NCBI GenBank assembly: GCA_025526935.1
Contig: JAHLKD010000017.1
Span: 124,001-188,000, forward strand
Source of the DNA: Cladochytrium replicatum
Taxonomy: Eukaryota > Chytridiomycota > Chytridiomycetes > Cladochytriales > Cladochytriaceae
Direction: 5' to 3'
DNA: 64,000 nucleotides
The notes beneath the pieces are model-generated. The model worked only from the letters and a program-made list of their open reading frames with translations, was not told the origin of the DNA and did not search any database. The position numbers and the translations under genes were made by a program. Shown here in pieces: positions 22,901-35,066 of this stretch. Position 1 is the stretch's first letter. Every line of letters starts with the position of its first letter.

Positions 22901-25900
22901 GGCTCCACCGACGACCGAGCGCGGCTTTTGATCCACTCCTCGTCGATGCTCATACCCTCGCTCGTCAATGTTCTCACCGTCTCCCGATCATCCTCGTCTT
23001 CCATTGCTTCTCCGTCCTCGTTCTCGCTGATCCCGAACCCGCGCTTTGGAGAGCGGCGGATTGGGGTCTCGGCCCGTCGAAGGCTTGAGACAGCGAGTTT
23101 GGGTGAATCCGCTTCGACTTTCTTGGTTGCGAGGACAACGAGTGGGGCTGCTCCGATCTGTTGCGTAGCGTTGCGGTTGATCCGAGGGGATGGAACGTCG
23201 TTGAACAGACTCTGCCTCATAACCTGAGTCTTGCGCGCCAGCCCCATTCGCTCGTAAGACATGCTTCCGGCAATTACCGCCACAGGAGGCGACTTGATCG
23301 ACTCACGATCACCGTCAACACTTCCGGTATTAATGGACAAGTTCCGCACGTCTGCGCTCTCCTCAAGCTCATCCGCCTGTGTCATTTCCAAATCGTCGTC
23401 AACAATTGCACGTTTCTCGCCGCGGCCAGGCGAAGTTTGAGAAACCTCGACTTCGTCTTCCTCCCAAATCTCCCCCTCTCCTTCCTCCTCGTCATCTTCA
23501 ATCTCTTCAACAATGATCTCTTCTTCCTCGTATTCACTGTAATTTGAGTCGTCGTCGCTTTCCTCATCGAGGATTCGCTTTGTACTGCCCACGCGATCGC
23601 TTCGCTTGCGTCCTCGAGTCGCTCCGGGAGACCCAACGTCACGCGCTGCTGCAGCCGCAGCACCCATCTGTTTAACCAGTACCGACTTGCGAAGATCGTT
23701 CAGCGGGCCCCTCAATGTCTGCACAGTCTGCTGAACCTCGCTATTAGTCTTGCTGCGCACTCGCAAGACCGAGTCGTCGATCAGCGAAGACCCTTCCTCC
23801 GAATATTCACTGTCGTCTTCCTTATAAAACTCTACACTCTCTCGAAACTGAACAGTTTTCGGGGTGTTGTTGCGGGACCCCACAGGGGTCCCACCGACTC
23901 CACGTTGCGGAGCTGCTGCACCGGCGTGCCTCGTCGCTCCACCACGTTCATCCTCGTCCTCTTCATCGTCTAGTCCGTACCGACTAAAATGCTCAACACG
24001 GAACTTCCATCGTCCAGTCGGCTTGTGGAATCCACGGAAGTACGTTTCCGGCATACTCTCAAGCTTTCGGATGTGCCTGTCGTACCTCGGGTCGGTTTCA
24101 TCCATAATCGCCTTTCGGGTCGCTTTGTCGATCGCCCAGCACCCGTCAAGCTCAATCTCTGCTCGCACGTTGAGCCCCATCCCCACGGGCGGCTTCCCTT
24201 CTTCGTCTGGGTAGACAACGACGACTTTAGGTTCAATCACAATAAGTTTCCCGGGAATGAGATGGATGCCGTTCGCATCCTTCGTGGGTGACGCGGAAAT
24301 CAAGTCCACGGGGTCAAGGAATCGGACTCGACCGACTCCCTCCAGAGAAACTTCAAAGTCGGGCAATTGGCTCAACTCGTGGTCATTCATTCGCAGAAGC
24401 TGTTCCAAAGGCGGAGTCATGATGTAGTCTGATGGTCTTGCTTTAGCAGTGGGCGAAGAAGTTGCAGACCTCGGGTTTCGAGATTTGCCGTTTTGAGCTG
24501 GCGAAACTGTGCTGGTTGATCGGAACGATAAATTAACGTCTTCTACCGTTAAGTCAACTGGAGCGGACCTCCGTCTGGAGTTGACAATGTCTTCCAGCTT
24601 CGGATCAAACTGCGGTCGTCGAGCGGATTCCTTTCCTTTGGCGGAGGGTGCTTCCCGTCCAGGAGAAGATCCGCCGTACCCATTGAGATGGTCGAACCCG
24701 TCATTCGCAGTCTCACTGAAATCCAACTTCTTCAAACTCTTTCGAGGGAGGAAGCGGGGATCCACTCCCAGTACAGCATCGTCTCGAGAACTTCCATCAA
24801 GCACATGCGACGAGCCTCCTGCTTGCCGGCCTGGAGAATCGACTGGTTGTGGGTTTGGCGAGCTGAATCCTCTCAGCTTCATCTTCGCCGCGCTTCGAGG
24901 AGTGACTTTGTACTGAGGTGTGAGCGATGGCTTCTTAGCTGCCGCTGGTGTTTGAACGACGGAGGGTTCTTGAGGTATGCTGGTAGAATTTTTTTGCAAG
25001 TTTTGGAACAACGGATTGTTTCCGTATGGATTCTGATCAACTCGAGCTTGAAGTACTGGTTGCTGTTGTTGTCCGAGCCCTCCGCCGAGACCGAAAGATT
25101 GCGAACCGACAAGCCCTCCACCAAAGGACCCAGAGGCAAGACCTGTCCCGGTTCCAAATGCTGACTGACCAAGCCCGCCACCGAAACTGCTACCACCTTG
25201 GTTTCCCCCAAACGATGAAAATCCTGGATATGAGAGGCGGTAAGTGGCAATTTCCATTACAGCTGGGACGTACATTACCTTGCTTGTTCTGACCACCAAA
25301 CATCGACCCGCCGGATGCACCGCCCCCAAACCCACCGCCCAATCCTCCACCAAGCCCACCAAATCCAGTTCCCCCGCCCGCCTGACCTCCGCCAAAGAGA
25401 GGGACTCCAGCAGCTCCACCAGCGCCGAAACCAGTTCCCACCGTAGTGGCACCCAATCCTCCCGCTGCAGGTGTCTGCTGACCAAACATTCCACCTTGCT
25501 GTCCAGTTCCTAATCCGCCAAAACCAGGAGTAGTGGCTGCAAACCCACGTTAGACGGAGGGCGAACAAGAAAATATCCAAATACATACCTTGCTTGTTTA
25601 CACCGAAGCCGGAAGCGCCACCAAGCCCTCCGCCGAACATTCCAGTTCCCGCCTGAGTAGTTCCACCTCCGCCAAACATTCCAGTCCCGCCACCACCGAA
25701 GGCGGGCGCCTGTGTGGTCCCGAAGCCACCACCTCCTCCAAACGCTGGAGCCTGCGTTGTAGCAGTCTTTCCAAACACACCCGTTCCACCTGTTGCACCG
25801 AATCCGCCACCGGTTCCGAATCCGCCACCAGCTGGAGTCGCGCCTGGAAAAGTGTTAGAGAAGATGGACTCTATTTTTCACTGTATTTTAACGTACCAAA

Positions 25901-27315
25901 CTTGGGCTGTGTTCCCTGCATTCCTGCACCAAACGCTGGTGCGGCGGTTGAACTTCCAAACATTCCCGTCCCAGTACGGAAAGCAGGTGCAGTGGTTGTA
26001 GCTCCACCACCAAACATGCCACCACCAACTGTGCTTGCGCCAAATATACCTACGTAAGGACGAGATTAGATGTTTATGCATGGCGATCTGGGTCAATGAC
26101 TCACCTCCAGGTTGGGTGGTTGCACCAAGACCTCCACCACCGAAAGTTGTAGCAGGCGCCGTGCCAAAAGTAGACCCACCGCCAAACACACTTCCGCCCG
26201 CGCCGAGTCCACCACCTGGCCTTGTGTTTACGCTCAAACCACCAAATCCACCAGGCTGGCTTGCTCCAAAACCTGTCGTTCCCATGGAGTTGCCTCCCAT
26301 GGTGTTGAACGCTCCACCCCCGCCTCCAAAATTGTTCCCGTACTTCTTTCCCAACTCATAGTCGCGCAATCTAAGTTCCTGAAAAATATATCAGAACGAG
26401 TTAATATACCATATTCGCTTCCCCAAACCTCAAACGAAAAGGCCTGATAGTCGGGCATTGCGCTGATGCTTTGGTAGTGCATTGTCTAGAACAAAGATGT
26501 TAAACATTACAACCCCCACAAAAAGAAAATCCGATAACGAAAGACTTACCACCGTACGTCCTTGACCACCCTGCTCAGATTCTGTCACGGCCTGGAACCT
26601 TCCAGTCCCCATGTTGTTCATATTGATCATTCCTCCTCCAACGCCGGGTGTCGCCCCAAACATCCCACCTTGTTGCTGCATCGCCGATTGCTGTCCAAAG
26701 CCTCCGCCAGTGCCGCCTAACATACCCGTCCCTGGCGGTTTGAATCCACTGTTGTTCCCGGCTTGAAAAAGCCAGAAAAATTATCAGTCAGCTAATATGA
26801 ACCTATTGCCTTGCTTAACCTTAACTCTACCTCCGAACCCGCCTCCTCCAAACGCACCAGCAGTCGATGTCGACGGAGCACCAAACACCCCGCCGCCTGT
26901 GGTCCCACCGCCAAATCCGCTCCTCGCAGCGCCAAACCCACTCCCCCCCGCCCCGGCACCGAACCCGCCTCCCGTCGCGGCACCGAACCCGGCTGCAACA
27001 CGGCCAGATGAGGGTCTGTCAGAACCACCTGATTTGTCACCTTACTTGTTGACGTGCTCAAACCAAACCCGGGGGTAGCAGGAGCCGCCGTTGCACCGCC
27101 TCCACCGAAGAGCGACGAGCCTGTTCCGAAGCCGCCGCCGGTAGCCCCTGCAAAGCCTCCTATCAACAGATCGTTGAGTTACAAACGTGATGTAACAAAA
27201 AAGAAAAGAGGAAAAAGGTGAGACTATACCTCCACCTGCACCAAAGCCGCCTCCGCCGCCGAAAGCGCCAGGAGCCTGAGTAGTGTTATTGGTTCCGAAT
27301 CCGCCGCCAAACATG
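19901..27315 (-). CDS. NUP98: NUP98-NUP96 nucleoporin precursor
   Basis: This one long gene encodes the autoproteolysed precursor of NUP98 and NUP96 (yeast Nup145N/C). The N-terminus (start 27315, MFGGGFGTN) is a long run of FG and GXFG repeats over many small exons. Inside it lies the GLEBS site for Gle2/Rae1 (YQSISAMPDYQAFSFEELR, then LRDYELGKKYGNNFG, joined across an intron). Around 24000-24400 is the autoproteolytic domain with the self-cleavage site EHFSRYGL. An acidic linker follows (24000-23300). The NUP96 part begins near FFARSFRVGWADGGVY, passes through a small exon (about 22464-22517), and ends at 19901 with the alpha-helical domain (LAWKLAHALWDDLYPPG, IHEARALRAGYVGDYIVEA). Introns such as about 20589-20645 keep the frame. 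NUP98 FG repeats build the pore barrier and NUP96 belongs to the Y-complex scaffold. The gene is intact as far as I can follow it. Confidence 0.93.
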
Positions 27316-27695
27316 ATTTGCGATTGTCGAGTTCCAGGTGAGACAGCGCGGTGCGGGGATGTTTAAATGTAAAGCGACAAATCTGTACAACCTCTCAGGG
27401 CAGTAACCCGAAGGTGAACACGGCAGCCAACCAGCAAGGATTGTTCAGTGCAGAGCGGTACCCGTCGAGCAGCAGCAACGAGCGATCTATCAATAATAAT
27501 CAATAATAAATAGATTTTAACTGCAGGCTTGGAACGGGAAGAGCGTGTTCCTTCCTTTTTGGTACGCCGAATATTGGGACTGGAGATAGTGGTAGACAGA
27601 CTGCCAATCACAAAAGTGTCAATATGAATCTACACTAGCCAATCAGAACGACAAGCTGCCTTTATCTGGGATACCCTAAAGTGGGTTACCAACAA
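27316..27695. promoter_or_regulatory. Divergent promoter region of NUP98-96 and the RGS gene
   Basis: These 380 bp separate two head-to-head start codons and must hold both promoters. An AT-rich stretch with repeated caataat/aataat lies near 27487-27515. I see no coding exon. Confidence 0.35.
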
Positions 27696-30600
27696 ATGGA
27701 CACAACCTCAACCTCGTCAAGACAGAGCTACGCTGCTGCCGACGACGAAGCGAGCAGCAGCATAGCAGCCCTCCGCTCCGAAGACCATCTCAGCACCTCG
27801 ACCCAAAGCTCACGTCCAGATTCCGCCAGGCAGTCCTCGAGCGAATCCGCTCAGCGCAGAGCCTCATCCGCACCCCCTCGAAGCTACCCCAGCATAAACG
27901 ATGACACCAAGCTGCACTTCTTGGAGAACATGACTGAACGTCCCACGGGCAGCCTCGACAGACGCCGCGTATCGAACAACGCCCTCTCGCTCGGCTCGAC
28001 GACACCTAACAGCCTTCCCCTCAAAGATCGCCCGAAGAGCAACGACTTGAACGCCGAGACCATCAGGCAGCTGCGTCAGTTTAGAGCGGCGAGCAAACGC
28101 TACGACAGGACCGCGCTGCATGTCGACAACTTTATGAGGCTGTATGTGAACCCGCCGGGGGGGAAGGATCCGTTCGTGGTGGTCGTGGATAAGAGGGCGA
28201 CGGTGGAGTACTTGTCGCACTTGATCGAGGCCGAATGGGCTTTGAAGTACTGCATGTCCAACAAGCTCGATAAGAATGCTAGATCTGAGGAGCCGCTTGC
28301 GTGTGGAATGCTGTACGATGCAAATCAGCTGTCACTGCGGTTTTCGGACAGGGTTGGCGACGTCCTGGACGCTGACAGCGATATCTTCCCGACCAACGTT
28401 TTAGACAGTACGATCGAATGAGTGTGCGAAAAAAGTTTTGTTTGTGAAACTCAATGTGTTTTTGACAGGTCAGGTTTACACCTCGATCATCAGCGCATTG
28501 AGCGGAGAGCCATCCAGGAAAGCGGTATCCAACGTTGGCTCACAAGAAAACGTGGCGGAAGTGCCATTATCAATCAAAAACGATGAGGTCTCTGCAAGCA
28601 ATGACGGAGTTCGTGCATTGCTAGAAACAAATGATGATAACCCTACCGCCGAGACAATAGAGGAGCTTTCCTCCAACCCGCAAAAAACCAGGGGAATGTC
28701 CACGAGTTTCAGCACATCCAGTAAGAGATCCATGCCTTTACACGAACGCATTCAGGAAGTCCTGCGCAACAAAGTAGCCCTGGACTTTTTCCACGAGTTC
28801 TGCATCGAAGAATACGTGATCGAGAACCTACTCTTCTGGCTTGATGTAGAGATATTCCAGAGCTGCCCGACCGAGTTCCAGGGGGCGTATGCGAAGTATA
28901 TCTATCTGCTCTACATTGCTCGTGGCGCACCCCTCCAACTTAATCTTACGGATGAAGTGCAGAACGAAGTGCCGAGGCCACCGGAGGACGATTCCCAAGG
29001 ATGGCCGGCCGACCCCATGATCTTTGACGAGGCACAGGAGCAGGTTTACTCGAACTTGAAAGCGTACACGTTTGAGAGGTGATAAAAAAAAAATCTTCAG
29101 GAAAACCGAATGAAGTAATCGATGTTTTTCATAGGTTCGAGAGAAGTTTAAAGTGGAGTGAAATGCACACACATCGACGTGCTGGTGAGTGAGCTTGTTC
29201 AAGATGATCGATTGCTACACTGCGACATCTGCTGAATTCTTGCGCAAAAGATCGCGCTGCTTATGCCAAAGCAAGCGTGTCGGACAGCTATTTCGAGCTG
29301 TTCAAACCGGACACCAACCGGATCACACAAACAATCGAGTCCCTCGAAAGACTGGGAGAGCGAGGCGGAACAGGCAGCGAATCCAATCTCGCAGCAACCA
29401 CAAGCCTTCGCGACAAGATGCTCTGCCAAGCGATCGAAGGCTTTTTCCCATCGTCGAAATACTACTCTCTGGACGGCTATTTCAACGAAAACCGCAGCCG
29501 CAACGGCGCCCACAAACGACGCAAGATCCACAAGGAAAAGAAACTGGCAAAGTTTTTCGGTGAACGACCCACGATCGACCAGCTTCAGAGACAGATCTGC
29601 AGTGCAGCGTTGATACGGTTGCATATCGCTCAAGTGAACCTCAGCTCAGAATCGCTTGAGCCCGAAACTGCTTCCCCCGTGGACTCGCTCACTCTCGAAC
29701 GTACGAAGCCGGAACTGAACAATGCCCATAGAACCGATCTGTTCTCAAAGAAGCGCAAGCTCGAGAAACTCCAGGACTTTTTCGGGGACAAGCTGTCAGT
29801 AATAGACATTGAAGCACAGAGACACGGTAAAGATGGCTTTTTTTCGCCAGCATTCTCCCCGATCGACTCTAGAAGGAACAGCGGCACGTCCGAGAGCAAT
29901 TCGGACCTCGCACACCCACCTCCCACCACGCAAAACGAGCTTTCATCTGAAGCCAAAATACTTCTAACAAAACGGAGCAAGAAGATTTCGAGCATGCTCG
30001 GTACGCACGTAAACGAGCAGCTTGCGCAACAGGCGCTGACCAAACCGCACATCAAGCTGATCGGAAGCAAAGAGGATCTGCGGGGTGGGATTGGGCTCGA
30101 GGTCAGCAAGTCGGGTGAAATCAGCGCGCAAGGTGAACTTCGGCAGCAGAGGAGAAGGTGGAGCATGAGCTCGATCGAGTCGCTTGATTCGGCAAGCAAC
30201 TCCATCGTCGTGGACGGGGCGGGCGACAAAGACTCGAGGGAGTACAGACGCAGGAAGCTCGCGAAGCTCCAGCAGTTTCTGGGCGAGAGGCTTACACTCG
30301 AGGAAGTGGCGACGCCGGCGGCTGTTCCAGTCAGCCCGCGCATGGGGCCGCTGACCCAAGAAGCGAAAGCGTCGCAGCTGAAGCGAGCGGACAAATTGAA
30401 CCGCATGTTTGGCGAGGTGGTGCCGGCCAAGATGGTCAGCGTGGACCGGGACAGCGTGCTGAACCTGCAGAAACAGATACAGGTACTGCAGAATCTGATG
30501 CAGTCAGACAAGGACGTGCTGGAACTGATCGACGCGATGACCGACTTTGACATGGCACCGAAAGAACAAGAGGTCGCATCGGACGAAGAGCTGCAGAAGC

Positions 30601-30818
30601 AAAAGGCGAGCATGCAGCAAAAGATGAAGCGGTTGCGCAAGTTTTTCGGGACGAACGTGGACACGGGGGTAGTTCTCGAGCAGATTCTAGTGGCAGACCT
30701 TGAGCGGTCGATCGACGAGGGAGCGATCACGCAGAAAGAGAAGGAAGCGCTGAAAGAGAGCGTGACGCACCTGCGCAACTCGATCCGGGGACGCAAGATA
30801 ACGATCGGAGAGAGGTGA
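27696..30818 (+). CDS. RGS-domain protein with repeated FFG-type motif
   Basis: Four exons (27696-28407, 28469-29078, 29135-29184, 29251-30818) join in frame into 979 residues. After a Ser-rich start comes a small ubiquitin-like stretch (FMRLYVNPPGGKDPFVVVVD). The RGS domain then runs from LHERIQEVLRNKVALDFFHE through ENLLFWLDVEIF to QEQVYSNLKAYTFERFERSL, crossing two introns. RGS domains speed GTP hydrolysis by heterotrimeric G-alpha subunits. The C-terminal half holds about six copies of a short helix-like motif built on K-L-x-K-x-F-F-G: KKLAKFFGERPTIDQL, KLEKLQDFFGDKL, KISSMLGTHV, RKLAKLQQFLGERLTLEEV, KLNRMFGEVV and RLRKFFGTNV. I do not recognise this repeat. The start at 27696 is the first in-frame ATG. 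A large open frame antisense to the last exon is a codon-bias shadow. Confidence 0.85.
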
Positions 30819-30955
30819 CGCGGTGTGTGTGAATCAAACTCAAAATAATAACAATTAAAATTGTTTTCACGACTTGACAGCACCGGTCGTGTGGTGTGTA
30901 GCGTGTTTGTGTCTCACCTGTAGTGCTGTAGTGCTGTGCTGCTGTAGTGCTAACC

Positions 30956-33900
30956 ATGGTAGATAATGTCGACTCCGCTGTCCACAATATGGCTGCCGCT
31001 TCCTCTGCTGCTGAACAACCCTCGCCTGCCTCGGATTCCAACCCGCCATCGTCGCTTTCCACCTCTGCCCAACTGCCAACCTCTTCAGCTTCTCTTGCTC
31101 TGTCCATCCACTCGAATCCACAACAGCTCCCAACTGACTCTATCCTACCGTCTGCCGTCGCTGCCGCTCCTTCACCAAACTCTCACTCGGCTGTGAGGAT
31201 GCCCATGCCCTCGGTGCTCGGCTTCACCGCGTCGGGTGCCGGAAACCTGCCCGCTCTGCTCCCACCCGGCTCCACCCCTGTGTGCGTCATTTCTCCGACA
31301 ACTGCACACTTTACGACCTCCTCGGCGGCGTCGCAGCACCAACCACACCGGCTTTCAATCGACACAGCCCTCCGAAAGATGCCCGGCTCTCTCGCAAACC
31401 CCGTTGCTGTTTCCGATGCCATTACAAATAAGGCGACCTCGGCAGGCTCGACCCCGGAAGAAGTGCAGATAGTGGGTTCTCTCGCTTCTGTCCTGCCGCT
31501 TTCCCTGCAACCTTCACCTCCCCTAATGTACCGACTCGGTTCAACAACTCCGTCCAACCTCAGAGGTGCATTGGACCCTCTACCTTCTCCATTCAGCCCC
31601 TCCGGACAAGTAGTTCGGAAGTCGGTTTCATATTTCATCGATTGTTCGCTTCCAAAGCGACGCGGTCCTGGTCACAAAAAGAAGGAGAGCGGCCACAGCA
31701 ACATGTCGGGGCTCAGTCTAGACGCATCTAGTTCTGCCTCTTTTTCGGCTTGCCCGTACATCTCTTCAGCACCCACGATTGCATCCTTTGCCGTGCCAGA
31801 CTTGAGCTACAACAGTCCCCAAGAATGCGACATTTCCCAGAGCACCAATATGGGCCTTCACACGCCCACACATTCTGATCATCCACCCACATTCAACTCA
31901 CCTTGTTCATCCATCGAGATCGCCCTTCGCTCTCCACCACTATCACACGAGTACAAACCCTCCACCTTGCACTTCCTTCTGCAACCGTCATCCACACCAC
32001 CGCTCAAACTTCTCATCTCCACAGTCCCACCCTTTTCACACCAACCACAGCCATTACGGACCACCATGTCCGAGCTCTCACATTCCATCGCTTCAGCAGC
32101 AGCCCGGCGCTCCGATTTCCTCGAGAAGCGCACCAACAAGCTTCGGCAACATTCAGAGACGGTGAAGTACCGCAAGGTGATCCAGCGTCAGAAAGACAAA
32201 CTTGTAGCGCTCAAAGCGAGGGCTAGGACCGAGTACGCAATGTCCGCTGCAGCGTTGAAGCGACAGCTGATATTGAAAAAGTATGCGGAGCGATGTGGAG
32301 CGGCTGTGGAGCACGCGCTGACTGTCGCGATGGTCCAGCGGCTGAAGAAAGTGCTGGAGCTTAGAAAAGCGTTCTCGGACACAGTGCTAACTGATTTTCT
32401 GCCGAACGCACAGCCAGCGAATAAGCTCGGAGTCGAGGGAAACAAAGGGGACACCCAAAACGAGGAATCTGGGGCAAAATCGCATCCTCTGAGATGTGCA
32501 TCATCGGACTCTTACTTGATGAACAACGTGTTTCCTAAAGACTTGCAGGCGTCTCCACACTCCGTGGCTGCTGCCGCTTTTTCGGCAGCAGTTGCAACGG
32601 TTCCGGACGGTCGAAAGGGTCCACCAATATCAAAGGATGCACAGGCGTATGACCCACTTGCAGCGCCAGACTTGACCGAAGCAAACCACGAGGGTGGCAT
32701 GGCGGTGAATGCTGCAGATTCTCGTGTTGACGTAGATTCCGGAAAGAGCATGACCGAGCGCCGTCGACCCTCTTTAGCATCGCTCACCATCTTGGGTGAC
32801 TTATCGACAACAAACCACTCTCTCCCACCTTCGGCAGCACCATTATCCTTGGGCAAGGAAACCGAACTCCCCAGCGACTTGAAACCTGTCAATTCAGTCC
32901 TCGAAAATGTTGCGCTTTTGTCGCCCGGAACACCGCAGACTCCTTCAACGTCCGTCGCCCGCCGTCCGCAGTTTCTTCCGCACATGCTGGAAGAAATGGA
33001 GGAGAGCGATTATCAGGAGCTTCTGGACCTCTTGCCGCCTGTAACCAGGTTCACATTGCGCGAGCTCGACCTGGATGAGATCCTGACGAACCCCCAGCTC
33101 CGTCACGACCTCTACTTTGACCCGCACCTGCAGTTCAAACCAAACACAGACGGCGACCGGGGCGTGCACAAGCAGTTGCGACTGGAGACGTACTGGAGCG
33201 AGGTCGAGTCCGAAGTTCTGTCTGGGCGATTATTCCGCATTCCGCTACTCTTGTTTGAGATCCGATGCATCATGCTCGAACTGCTTCCGTTCTCGATGGA
33301 CTTGAAAGACGAGATTGAGAGGAATTTGGACATTCGGTTGATCGCGCAGCAGCTCGACCATTCGGTGTTCCAACCGACAGGTTTGATCGAGTACCTGGCA
33401 GCGCTCCTGAGAGCGAACTGTGCACCGGCACGGGATGAGTTATTGGACTCGATGGTGGCCGAATGCATTTCCGGCAACTTTGCGCGAACTTTGCGGATAT
33501 GCTTTGAAGTCCTCGAGTTGATGAAGCTGGTAGGAACGCCATGAAACGTTCAATATGATTCATTCAGCTGACATTTTTTGTTTATTGAAAAGGATTATGC
33601 CAACCACCAGCTACATCGGCTTAGGCCCTACGTTGTGGACCACGCGATCGAGTTTGAGTGGCGGTGGTTCAAGGAGCAGCTGGACACGGGGGGATCGGAT
33701 GTGCAGGAGACTTCTAGCTGGCTTCGCGAAGGCATCCAGCGCCACAAGGACGGGAAGGCGTTGCAAGTGGTGCCTACACCGTCAACGGACTTGTTCAACC
33801 CTCCGAAATTCCCCGATCTGTACGCGGAAGGCCTGATGCACCTTATCCAGCAATCATCCAGCTTCCCCGACGTAACGATCCCAGAAACAATGAAGATGGA

Positions 33901-34819
33901 TTCAACACGGCTCGTTACTTTCTACAATGACTGGCAGGACATCACCATCATGGCGTCGTTGCTCATCATATTCAAGCAGGCGTGCGGACCGTCAAAGCCA
34001 CCATCGACCGAGAAGAGTGGTGCTGACGTAGCGACCGCGGCAAAAGTGCCGACAGTCCAGGAAGCCAAGAATGTGCTCTGGATCCTGTTGAACGACGCGG
34101 AAACATCGATGGTGCACATCACCCTTCAGATGACGTCGATGGCGGGGCAGATGCGCGGGAAGCCGTTGGACGAGCGGGAGCGAGAGTTACTTGCGGGGCT
34201 TGTAGATAAGACGCTCAGCCCGGACTCGAAGCTGTATGAGATCGTGCAGAAGCGGATCGCTCAGAACATCCTCGCCTACCTGATTGGCTGGAGCTCGAAT
34301 GTTCCGCATCCGCAGGTGTCAGCAACTGTGGAGTCGCGAGATGTGAAGGGATCAGTTGCAGATGAGTCCGATTCGTCTTCGGAGAGCGAGGAAGATTCGC
34401 CGGTTCTGTCGCTGGCGCAACGGCGGCAGATGGAGATGGAGCGGAAGCGTCGTCAACGGCTCGAGCAACAATCACTCGTCGTCGGAACGTCGTCAAGCTC
34501 ACTCGCTTCCTCGCAATCATCTTTATCAACATCGCAATCGCAACAAAAGTCTACATCTGATGCCGCACACGATCTTGGTGAACACTCGGAGGCAGCAGCG
34601 GCAGCAGCAGCAGGAGCCAAGCAAGTAGCTTCGGAACGGACGCTGGATCAAGCAATGCTATCTCACCACGGGCTTCTCGAGCTCGAAGCGGAGATTCTTG
34701 ATCTTGCCAAGCGCATCGACAAGATGGCCGAACACAATCGGGCAGTGTATGCCCCAGTTTACGCCCACCTACACGAAGAGCTGGCTTCATCGTTTACTGG
34801 ACTAGACACAAAGAACTAA
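30956..34819 (+). CDS. TCP11/Sok1 family protein
   Basis: Two exons (30956-33529, 33593-34819) give about 1,266 residues. The first 360 are a low-complexity Ser/Pro/Ala region without fold signals. A basic coiled-coil stretch follows (EKRTNKLRQHSETVKYRK) from about 32100. The TCP11 domain begins near MLEEMEESDYQELLDLLPP and runs through RLETYWSEVESEVLSGRLF, GNFARTLRICFEVLELMKLD (across the intron) and HAIEFEWRWFKEQL to the end of the fold near IAQNILAYLIGW. The tail has a Ser/Gln-rich part, a short poly-Ala run and a closing helix. Yeast Sok1 is a suppressor of protein kinase A loss and TCP11 is tied to cAMP signalling in mammals, so a cAMP/PKA role is plausible but inferred. The gene starts 137 bp after the RGS gene on the same strand. 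Confidence 0.88.
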
Positions 34820-35066
34820 CTGGACATGTTTGGGAGGATTTATTGTTTTCTTTTGAGATGAGAGTTTCTCTTCAAAGCGGTCGTTTTTTTCTGCTTTCAG
34901 ACTTTTTAGTCGTCTCGTTTTCGGCTATCGTTATTTCTTTATACATTCTCGTATTACTACATACAATAATATTTTCTCTTCCACAAGAGGAGTCCATTCA
35001 CAATCGCAGTGTCTGCTCCACAAAGCAATTCATCTTGATTCACGGCTTTTGCCCACACATTCCCAA

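Noticed and set aside
29630-30883. Long Ser/Cys-rich open frame antisense to the last RGS exon
   Set aside because: It mirrors a well-supported coding exon and has low-complexity Ser/Leu composition typical of an antisense shadow.
31183-31638. Antisense open frame over the TCP11 N-terminal region
   Set aside because: Shadow of the Ser/Pro-rich coding exon.
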